The notes beneath the pieces are model-generated. The model saw only the letters and a list, made by a program, of their open reading frames with translations. It searched no databases and was not told where the DNA came from. 11,828 nucleotides of DNA from Acidimicrobiia bacterium (lineage in GTDB: Bacteria; Actinomycetota; Acidimicrobiia; Acidimicrobiales; CATQHL01): the NCBI GenBank assembly GCA_021296435.1, contig JAGWAK010000033.1, positions 1 through 11,828 on the forward strand, read 5' to 3'. Below, piece after piece: positions 1 to 4,799 of this stretch. The position numbers and the translations under genes were made by a program. Position 1 is the stretch's first letter. Each line of letters begins with the position of its first letter.

Positions 1-1
1 G

Positions 2-196
2 TTCAAGCTGCTCATCTACGGCGCGCTGCTGGTGTGGATGATGCTGGCCCGGCCCGAGGGGCTCATCCCCAGCGCCCGCCGGACCCGTGAATTGCACCAG
101 GAGGAGTTCCTGCAGGACGCCTGGCTGCGCGGTGAGGTCGACACCGACGACGGCGACGATCACGGCGAGCAACCCGGAGCGACGGAACGGTCATGA
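2..196 (+). CDS. livM: Branched-chain amino-acid ABC transporter permease, LivM-like, C-terminal end (partial)
   Basis: The window opens inside this gene, and only the last 64 codons are visible. The first residues form a hydrophobic segment (about LLIYGALLVWMMLA) followed by ARPEGLIP, which matches the usual end of the last membrane helix of LivM/LivH-type permeases, where an RPxGL motif closes the membrane domain. After that comes a hydrophilic, acidic tail rich in Asp, Glu and Gly (roughly residues 29-64 of the visible part), probably cytoplasmic. The TGA stop overlaps the ATG of the livG-like gene by ATGA at 193-196, so the two are very likely co-transcribed and translationally coupled. 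Assigning it to LivM rather than LivH rests on its position directly before LivG and LivF, the usual LivH-M-G-F order. The substrate (leucine-type amino acids, amides or urea) cannot be told from this fragment. Confidence 0.8.
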   Translation, partial: FKLLIYGALLVWMMLARPEGLIPSARRTRELHQEEFLQDAWLRGEVDTDDGDDHGEQPGATERS

Positions 197-1002
197 GCAG
201 CGGCGAACCCATCCTGGAGATCCGCGACCTCACCGTCGACTTCGGTGGACTGAAGGCTCTCCACAGTCTCAACATGGCGGTGTACGACGGCGAGATCGTC
301 TCGGTCATCGGACCCAACGGCGCCGGCAAGACCACGCTGTTCAACGCCATCAGCGCCATGGTGCCCGTCACCTCGGGCGATATCCGCTTCGAGGGATCCA
401 CGCTGCTGGGCCTCGACGCCAACCAGGTGACCGCCCGCGGCATCGCCCGCACCTTCCAGAACGTGCGGCTGTTCACCAACATGACGATCCTCGAGAACGT
501 CATGGTGGCCCAGCACTGCCGCACCAAGCAGGGTCCCTTCGGGGCGCTGTTCTGCACGAGGGGCTTCCGGCGCGAGGAGGAGGAGATCAGAGCCTGGGGG
601 GAGAAAGTCCTCGGCTTCTTCGGCAGCCGGCTCGTCGGCTTCCGGCTCAACCAGCCCGCCTCGGTGCTGTCCTACGCCAACCGTCGGCGTCTCGAGATCG
701 CCCGGGCCATGGCCACCAAACCCAAGCTGCTGCTGCTCGACGAGCCGGTGGCGGGCATGAACCCCGTCGAGTCTGCCGAGCTGACCCGCCTCATCGGAAA
801 GCTGCGCGACGACTGGGGCTTCGCCATCGTGTTCATCGAGCACGACATGTCGGTGGTGCGTGACGTATCCGACCGGGTCATCGTCCTGAACCACGGCGAG
901 CTGCTCACCGAGGGCCTCTACGGCGACGTCTCGGTCGATCCCCGCGTCATCGAGGCCTACCTCGGCCAGGACACCGTCATCGAGGACGCAACAACGTCAT
1001 GA
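193..1002 (+). CDS. livG: Branched-chain amino-acid ABC transporter ATP-binding protein LivG
   Basis: This 269-residue protein is one of two cytoplasmic ATPases that power a Liv/HAAT-type importer; its length is normal for LivG. Motifs seen: Walker A GPNGAGKTT (residues 40-48), Q-loop in RTFQN (86-90), the signature region LSYANRRRLEIARAM (159-173), Walker B KLLLLDEP (178-185), and the H-loop His217 in IEHDM. The GIARTFQNVRLF segment and the short DPRVIEAYLG ending are typical of LivG rather than LivF. The signature differs from the usual LSYGQQRRLEIARAL (Gly to Ala, Gln-Gln to Asn-Arg) but keeps the important LS and downstream RLEIARA. The ATG at 193 overlaps the upstream stop by 4 bp, and a GGAG lies about 13 bp before it. 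The substrate is probably a branched-chain or other hydrophobic amino acid, although related systems carry urea or short amides. Confidence 0.93.
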   Translation: MSSGEPILEIRDLTVDFGGLKALHSLNMAVYDGEIVSVIGPNGAGKTTLFNAISAMVPVTSGDIRFEGSTLLGLDANQVTARGIARTFQNVRLFTNMTILENVMVAQHCRTKQGPFGALFCTRGFRREEEEIRAWGEKVLGFFGSRLVGFRLNQPASVLSYANRRRLEIARAMATKPKLLLLDEPVAGMNPVESAELTRLIGKLRDDWGFAIVFIEHDMSVVRDVSDRVIVLNHGELLTEGLYGDVSVDPRVIEAYLGQDTVIEDATTS

Positions 1003-1736
1003 GCGGCGCGACCCCCGGCGGCACCCCGCTGCTCGAGATGCGCAAGGTGAACACGCACTACGGCGCGGTGCACGCCCTCAAGGACGTGAACCTGGCGATC
1101 TATCCCGGCGAGATGGTCTGCCTGCTGGGTGGCAACGCCAGCGGCAAGTCCACCACCCTCAAGACCCTGCTGGGCATGGTCACGCCCACCTCCGGGCAGG
1201 TCGTGCTCGACGGCGAGGTGGTGAACGACCGCTCAACCGCCTACCGGGTGGAGCGGGGCGTCACCATGGTTCCGGAGAACCGCCGGCTGTTCCAGCGGCT
1301 CACCGTGCGGGAGAACCTGCAGCTCGGCGCCTACCTGCGTAGCGACAACGACGGCATCGCCTCGGACCTGGAATGGGTGTTCGAGCTGTTCCCCCGCGTC
1401 AAGGAGCGCCTCACCCAGAAGTCGGGCACGCTCTCGGGCGGCGAGCAGCAGATGGTGGCAATCGGCCGGGCACTCATGTCGAGGCCCAAGGTGCTGCTGA
1501 TGGACGAGCCCTCGATGGGGCTGGCGCCCGCCCTGGTGAAGCAGAACTTCGACCTCATCGAGCAGATCCACGAGGCCGGCCTGACCATCTTCATGGTGGA
1601 GCAGAACGCCAACATGGCACTCTCCATCGCCGACCGGGGCTGGGTCCTGCAGACCGGCCGCGTCGTCCTCGACGACAGCGCCGAGAACCTGCTCAAACAC
1701 CCCGACCTCCGAGCCTCCTACCTCGGCGAGGCCTGA
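999..1736 (+). CDS. livF: Branched-chain amino-acid ABC transporter ATP-binding protein LivF
   Basis: This 245-residue protein is the second ATPase of the importer and would pair with LivG under the LivH/LivM permeases. Motifs seen: Walker A GGNASGKST (residues 44-52; most LivF have GRNGAGKTT, but the essential GKS/T is intact), VPENRRLF (91-98) in the Q-loop position with the Glu that is normal for LivF, signature LSGGEQQ (145-151), Walker B VLLMDEP (165-171) with catalytic Glu170, and MVEQNA (199-204), where LivF proteins carry Gln in place of the H-loop His. The SMGLAPALV stretch after Walker B and the final LRASYLGEA are also LivF hallmarks. The ATG at 999 overlaps the livG stop (ATGA), with a GAGGA about 12 bp upstream. 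It is the last gene of the operon; a structured gap follows. Confidence 0.93.
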   Translation: MSGATPGGTPLLEMRKVNTHYGAVHALKDVNLAIYPGEMVCLLGGNASGKSTTLKTLLGMVTPTSGQVVLDGEVVNDRSTAYRVERGVTMVPENRRLFQRLTVRENLQLGAYLRSDNDGIASDLEWVFELFPRVKERLTQKSGTLSGGEQQMVAIGRALMSRPKVLLMDEPSMGLAPALVKQNFDLIEQIHEAGLTIFMVEQNANMALSIADRGWVLQTGRVVLDDSAENLLKHPDLRASYLGEA

Positions 1737-1807
1737 ACCGCGGTCACCCGGTCGGCCCCAGCGGCGGCGCTCCTTCTGGAGGCAGGGACACACTGTACTG
1801 AAATGGG

Positions 1808-1836
1808 TTGTGACACCGTGAACTGGTGTGCAGAAT
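1808..1836 (+). promoter_or_regulatory. Possible orphan promoter with a palindromic spacer
   Basis: TTGTGA (1808-1813) and CAGAAT (1831-1836) are 17 bp apart, and each matches 4 of 6 positions of the sigma70-type -35 and -10 boxes. The inverted repeat ACACC-N7-GGTGT (1813-1829) overlaps the last -35 base and fills the spacer, as an operator might. A start site about 7 nt downstream would fall near 1843, the first base of the strong hairpin. No gene follows on this strand, so either it makes a short RNA or the match is chance. Confidence 0.2.
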
Positions 1837-1842
1837 TGAAGC

Positions 1843-1889
1843 GCCGCACCCCTCTGTGCTCTGCCAACGACGACGAAGGGGGGTGCGGC
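1843..1889 (+). terminator. Strong stem-loop, probable terminator after livF
   Basis: The left arm 1843-1855 (GCCGCACCCCTCT) pairs with 1877-1889 (AGGGGGGTGCGGC) over 13 bp with one G-U pair, around a 21-nt loop. It lies about 105 bp after the livF stop. No T-run follows (ACCTTCGGTCT), so it is not a classical intrinsic terminator. GC-rich actinobacteria often use hairpins without T-tracts, so termination is plausible. A structural or small-RNA role is an alternative. Confidence 0.4.
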
Positions 1890-1942
1890 ACCTTCGGTCT
1901 ATGACCGTACACGACGATACCTAGCCGGGTGCCCGTCCACAA

Positions 1943-1962
1943 GCCCTGACGCGGGTCAGGGC
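1943..1962 (-). terminator. Hairpin immediately after the PAC2 stop codon
   Basis: GCCCTGAC (1943-1950), loop GCGG, then GTCAGGGC (1955-1962): a perfect 8-bp stem with a tetraloop, beginning 1 bp beyond the stop codon of the minus-strand PAC2 gene. The minus-strand bases after it (TTGTGGACG) contain only a short T stretch. Position and symmetry support termination of the PAC2 transcript; it could also act on readthrough from livF. Confidence 0.5.
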
Positions 1963-1963
1963 G

Positions 1964-2848
1964 TCAGGACTGGTCTCTCAGGAACTTCTCCACTTCCTGG
2001 ACGAGGCGTTCGGGGGAGTCCGGGTCGACATCGGGGCTGTTGTCGAAGGCCTGCTCGAGTTCGGCGACGTAGGTCTGGGCGTCGTCGTCGCTGCTGACGA
2101 GTTCGTCCACCTCCTGCTCGTACACCAGCGACTGATGAAGCAGGTCGCCCGTCTCGACATCGGTGCCGAGCAATCCGGCGACCTGCTCGGTGAGCGCCAG
2201 GGTTGCCTTGGGTGACGGGTTGCCGGCCGCGTAGGCGGGCACCGACGCCCACAGCGACGCCGAGGCGACGCCCGCCTGGCGGCAGGCCACGCCCAGCACG
2301 CCGACGATGCCGGTGGGGCCCTCGTAGCTCGAGCTGCGCAACTGCAGGCGCTCGGCCAGATCCGCATCGTCGGTGGAGCCGTAGATCGACACCGGGCGGG
2401 TGTGTGGCACATCGGCCAGCAGCGCCCCGAGTGTGACCACGAGCCGCGCCTCGAGGTGCGTGGCGACACCCAGCACGTGCCGGCAGAACGACCCCCAGCG
2501 GAAATGCGGCTCGATCCCCTCGAGGATGATCACGTCGGTGTCGCTGCCGGGCACGCGACCCGCCGAGAAACGGTTCGTGGGCCAGGTGAGCCTCCGCTGG
2601 CCGTCCTCGTCGAGGTGGACGAGCGGGCGGGCGACGGTGAAGTCGAAGAAGTCCTCGGGTTCCAGTTCGGCGAAGGCGGTGGTGCGCCACTGCTGCGCCA
2701 GGTGTTTGGCTGCGCTGGTGGCTGCGTCGCCGGCGTCGTTCCAGCCGCGGAAAGCGGCCAGCACCACGGGCCGCTCGAGGCGCGGGCGCCTCGTCCACCG
2801 GACTTCGGCGAGATCGGGTGTGGGTGATTGCGACAGCGATTCGTCCAC
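1964..2848 (-). CDS. PAC2 (proteasome assembly chaperone 2-like) family protein
   Basis: This is a 294-residue protein if it starts at the GTG at 2848. Family hallmarks: AAFRGWNDAGDAAT (residues 31-44), ILEGIEPHFRW (108-118), VTLGALLADVPHTRPV (138-153), YEGPTGIVGVL (175-185) and SVPAYAAGNPSPKATLAL (202-219), followed by an acidic helical C-terminus. PAC2 proteins are widespread in actinobacteria as soluble cytoplasmic proteins. The name comes from similarity to a eukaryotic proteasome-assembly chaperone, but the bacterial function is not established, and nothing here links it to a proteasome locus. The reading frame stays open upstream to 3061, but that stretch is proline-, arginine- and glycine-rich and unlike the family. 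The frame has no internal ATG. The GTG at 2848 lies 7 nt after a TAGGGT box, suggesting a leaderless start. It is transcribed divergently from the GNAT gene and probably alone. Confidence 0.87.
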   Translation of the reverse strand: MDESLSQSPTPDLAEVRWTRRPRLERPVVLAAFRGWNDAGDAATSAAKHLAQQWRTTAFAELEPEDFFDFTVARPLVHLDEDGQRRLTWPTNRFSAGRVPGSDTDVIILEGIEPHFRWGSFCRHVLGVATHLEARLVVTLGALLADVPHTRPVSIYGSTDDADLAERLQLRSSSYEGPTGIVGVLGVACRQAGVASASLWASVPAYAAGNPSPKATLALTEQVAGLLGTDVETGDLLHQSLVYEQEVDELVSSDDDAQTYVAELEQAFDNSPDVDPDSPERLVQEVEKFLRDQS

Positions 2849-2855
2849 GGCCGCG

Positions 2856-2861
2856 ACCCTA
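2856..2861 (-). promoter_or_regulatory. Candidate -10 box (TAGGGT) of the PAC2 gene
   Basis: On the minus strand TAGGGT is followed by 7 nt and then the GTG at 2848. TANNNT is the usual actinobacterial -10 core, and this spacing would put the transcription start at or next to the first base of the start codon, giving a leaderless mRNA. There is no convincing Shine-Dalgarno sequence at this start, which fits. I could not assign a -35 box. Confidence 0.4.
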
Positions 2862-3134
2862 CCGCCGAGCACGCCATCCGCAGAATTCGCCCCCCTCGGT
2901 TGTCCGGGTGTCCGGTCGGGGCCGCGGGTGGGGGTGGGCGGATCGTCTGGCGAAATCGATCCGGCGCCGTCCCCCCGGCGTCCCCTCCCTCGGTTGATTT
3001 GCAGGCCCGGTCGGGGGTCGGGGTGCCGTTTGCTCCTTCGCGCGGGCGCAAGGCGTCGCAAATCGGCCCCCCGCCCCCGTCCCTCGCTGGTTGGTTCCGC
3101 CGGGCGGGTGCCCGGTGATCTGGAGGTGCGGCTC

Positions 3135-3140
3135 TATCCT
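3135..3140 (+). promoter_or_regulatory. Candidate -10 box (TATCCT) of the GNAT gene
   Basis: TATCCT fits the TANNNT core and ends 6 nt before the GTG at 3147, so transcription would begin on the start codon itself. This helps choose 3147 over the in-frame GTG at 3126, where GGAG directly abuts the codon, and the ATG at 3183, which would cut the first strand of the fold. No clear -35 box is visible. Confidence 0.4.
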
Positions 3141-3146
3141 CGGAGT

Positions 3147-3596
3147 GTGTCACCGCGCGGTCTGGAGATCTACGAGGCTGGCATGTGTGACGGTGAGGTG
3201 GTGGCGGCCGTTCAGGGGTTGGTGCCGCAGCTGTCGACGTCGGCTGCGGTGCCGTTGCCCGAGCAGGTGGCGGAGTTGTGCGAGGCCGAGGCGACGGTGT
3301 TGCTGCTGGCGCGGCTCGACGGTGCCATCGTGGGGATGCTCGTGCTGGTGCTGTTCCGGCTGCCGACGGGGATGCGGGCGTGGATCGAGGACGTCGTGGT
3401 GGAAAGCACCGTACGCGGCGGTGGCGTGGGCGAGGCGCTCACCCAAGAGGCTCTGCGCCGGGCCTCTGCGGCCGGCGCGGTGACCGTCGACCTCACCTCG
3501 CGCCCCAGCCGGGCCGCGGCGGTGCGCCTCTACGAGCGCATGGGCTTCGAGCGCCGCGAGACGGGCGTCTACCGCTGGCGCGGCGGTGCAAGGTGA
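3147..3596 (+). CDS. GNAT-family N-acetyltransferase
   Basis: This 149-residue soluble single-domain protein has the GNAT fold and would transfer an acetyl (acyl) group from CoA to an amine. Visible parts: first strand LEIYEAG (residues 6-12) and the following helix, central strands ATVLLLARLDGAIVGMLVLV (49-68), strand AWIEDVVVES (78-87), acetyl-CoA pyrophosphate loop VRGGGVGEAL (89-98) fitting R/QxxGxG/A, and the C-terminal AAVRLYERMGFERRETGVYR (124-143), where LYxxxGF is the family's closing motif. The WIEDVVV form is common in small actinobacterial GNATs. The acceptor substrate cannot be inferred. The start is set at the GTG at 3147 (see the -10 box); the GTG at 3126 would add seven residues. 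Its TGA overlaps the GTG of the GtrA gene (GTGA, 3593-3596), so the two are coupled. Confidence 0.85.
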   Translation: MSPRGLEIYEAGMCDGEVVAAVQGLVPQLSTSAAVPLPEQVAELCEAEATVLLLARLDGAIVGMLVLVLFRLPTGMRAWIEDVVVESTVRGGGVGEALTQEALRRASAAGAVTVDLTSRPSRAAAVRLYERMGFERRETGVYRWRGGAR

Positions 3597-4096
3597 GCGC
3601 GGTAGCGAGTCTGCGCGCCAAGACCCTCCGGGCCCTCGCCGTGGTCAAGGAGCGGTGGCCGGCGTGGTACCGGCTGCTGCGCTACAGCGCGGCGAGCTGC
3701 ATCGTGGCGCCCATGACGCTGGTACTCCTGTTCCTGCTGCACGGCGTGGCCGGCTGGGAGGCCTGGCACGCCAACCTGCTGTCGGTGAGCGTCGGCGCGG
3801 TGCCCGCGTACCTCATCGACCGGTACTGGGTGTGGAGTCGCAGCGGGCGCAACCGCCTCTGGGGCGAGATCGTGCCGTTCTGGGTGATCACCGTCGTCGG
3901 CGCGGCGATCTCGACGGTGGGGGTCAACGCCGCCAGCCGCTGGGACAACTCGGGGCTGATCGTGCTCGTGAACTTTGGCACCTACGCGGTGCTGTGGCTG
4001 GTGAAGTTCTTCGTTCTGGACCGTTGCCTGTGGCCGAGTAGGCGGGCGCCGTCGGAGGAACAGGTTCACCGGCCGGCGGGCGCGGCCGGCGCCTGA
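3593..4096 (+). CDS. GtrA-family small membrane protein (polyprenyl-sugar flippase-like)
   Basis: This 167-residue protein has four likely membrane helices at about residues 30-51, 59-77, 92-113 and 121-142, the standard GtrA layout. The loop after helix 2, PAYLIDRYWVWSR (71-83), matches the conserved 'P.y.lnR.wvf' signature, and FGTYAVLWLVKFFVLDRCLW (128-147) matches the end of the domain. GtrA proteins are thought to help move polyprenyl-phosphate-linked sugars across the cytoplasmic membrane for O-antigen, arabinogalactan or teichoic acid modification; the specific substrate is unknown here. A short basic N-terminus precedes helix 1, and a polar tail (148-167) follows helix 4. The GTG start overlaps the GNAT stop by 4 bp. 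A methyltransferase gene begins 13 bp downstream, and a glycosyltransferase lies further along on the opposite strand. This fits envelope glycan work, by inference. Confidence 0.82.
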   Translation: MSAVASLRAKTLRALAVVKERWPAWYRLLRYSAASCIVAPMTLVLLFLLHGVAGWEAWHANLLSVSVGAVPAYLIDRYWVWSRSGRNRLWGEIVPFWVITVVGAAISTVGVNAASRWDNSGLIVLVNFGTYAVLWLVKFFVLDRCLWPSRRAPSEEQVHRPAGAAGA

Positions 4097-4109
4097 GCCG
4101 GGGCCGCGG

Positions 4110-4727
4110 GTGGATCCCCAGCGGCGGGCGTTCGCCGAGGCGGCCCGCGGCTTCATGCCCCCCGAGGAGGGGCGTGCCCTCTACGAGGCGGCCATGGCGG
4201 CACCGGTGGGCCCGTTCCTGGAGGTGGGCAGCTACTGCGGGCGCTCGGCGCTGTTCATTGGCGCAGCCGCCGCCGAGCGGGGCGCCGTGCTGTTCGCCGT
4301 GGACCACCACCGCGGCTCGGAGGAGAACCAGCCCGGCTGGGAGTGGCACGAGCCCGACCTGGTGGATCCCCACAGCGGTCTGATCGACACCCTCCCGCAC
4401 TTCCGACGCAACGTGTACGACGCCGGGCTGGAGGACCACGTTGTGGCAGTCGTCGGCAACTCGCCCCGGCTGGCGGCACACTGGGGCACGCCGCTGGCCT
4501 TCCTGTTCATCGACGGCGGACACGGCGCCGCCGCGGCCCACGCCGACTACGAGGGCTGGATCCCCCACCTGGCACCAGGTGGGGTGCTGGCCATCCACGA
4601 CGTGTTCCCGGACCCCGCCGACGGTGGCCGCCCGCCGTACGAGATCTACCTCCGGGCGCTGGAGCGGGGCGACTTCACCGAGATGGGTGGCACCGGCTCG
4701 CTACGGGTGCTGCGCCGCACCGGCTGA
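4110..4727 (+). CDS. Class I SAM-dependent methyltransferase (Methyltransf_24 type)
   Basis: This 205-residue protein begins at a GTG 13 bp after the GtrA gene. It has a Rossmann methyltransferase core: motif I FLEVGSYCGRSALF (residues 36-49) for SAM, VLFAVDHH (60-67) with acidic Asp65 closing strand 2, VAVVGNS (112-118), then AFLFIDGGH (130-138) with Asp135 and His138, ADYEGWIPHLAPGGVLAIHD (145-164) ending in Asp164. The 'IDGGH...DY..W.P.L.pGG.L..HD' pattern is the hallmark of the Methyltransf_24 / cephalosporin-hydroxylase-like group, many of which act on sugars or O-methylate secondary metabolites. The tail VFPDPADGGRPPYEIYLRAL matches actinobacterial relatives that I recall lying next to a GT4 enzyme, a class I methyltransferase and a toroid protein. 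Here those partners sit immediately downstream but on the opposite strand. The substrate is unknown; methylation of a sugar or lipid-linked sugar is a guess from context. Confidence 0.85.
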   Translation: MDPQRRAFAEAARGFMPPEEGRALYEAAMAAPVGPFLEVGSYCGRSALFIGAAAAERGAVLFAVDHHRGSEENQPGWEWHEPDLVDPHSGLIDTLPHFRRNVYDAGLEDHVVAVVGNSPRLAAHWGTPLAFLFIDGGHGAAAAHADYEGWIPHLAPGGVLAIHDVFPDPADGGRPPYEIYLRALERGDFTEMGGTGSLRVLRRTG

Positions 4728-4735
4728 CGGCCTGC
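4721..4735 (+). repeat. 15-bp direct repeat, copy 1 (spans the methyltransferase stop codon)
   Basis: CGGCTGACGGCCTGC occurs here and again at 4808-4822, an 87-bp offset. This copy contains the TGA stop of the Methyltransf_24 gene (4725-4727). It could mark a small duplication or rearrangement at the junction, or be chance in GC-rich DNA. Confidence 0.5.
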
Positions 4736-4799
4736 TGAGGCAGCGGGATTGACGGGCCGAAGCTCCACGCCGGCGTCGGCGAGCGACGGGCCGGCGGGC
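4728..4799. other. Short convergent junction with GC-rich hairpins
   Basis: Seventy-two bases separate two convergent stop codons. CGCCG-GCGT-CGGCG (4768-4781) and GCCGGC-N7-GCCGGC (4790-4808) can form stems and may terminate one or both transcripts; neither has a T-run. The second stem runs into the 3' end of the minus-strand gene. Confidence 0.35.

Larger units (their letters stand above)
1737..1963. other. Structured intergenic gap between convergent livF and the PAC2 gene
   Basis: No credible coding sequence lies here. Four inverted repeats follow one another: ACACC/GGTGT with a 7-nt loop (1813-1829), a 13-bp stem with one G-U pair (1843-1855 with 1877-1889), CGGTC-TAT-GACCG (1895-1907), and a perfect 8-bp stem with a 4-nt loop (1943-1962). 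The central part is visibly less GC-rich than the flanking genes. At least two of the stems are in the right place to terminate the converging transcripts; the others are not explained by termination alone. Confidence 0.7.
2849..3146. other. Divergent intergenic region between the PAC2 and GNAT genes
   Basis: This 298-bp stretch separates two divergent genes and contains no gene I can support. Both neighbouring frames stay open through it, but their translations are low-complexity and resemble no family, as expected for GC-rich noncoding DNA. It carries G- and C-runs (for example around 2930-2945 and 2972-2990). A TANNNT box lies at each end, facing outward. Confidence 0.6.

Noticed and set aside
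1718..1942. Minus-strand frame of 74 codons in the livF-PAC2 gap
   Set aside because: It overlaps the hairpins and the end of livF, has no recognisable protein features, and is better explained as noncoding.
2849..3061. N-terminal extension of PAC2 to 3061
   Set aside because: Seventy-one extra Arg/Pro/Gly-rich residues unlike the family; the GTG at 2848 with a TAGGGT box is a better start.
2400..3146. Upstream extension of the GNAT frame over PAC2
   Set aside because: The frame runs antisense to PAC2, and its translation before residue VSPRGLEIYE has no GNAT character.
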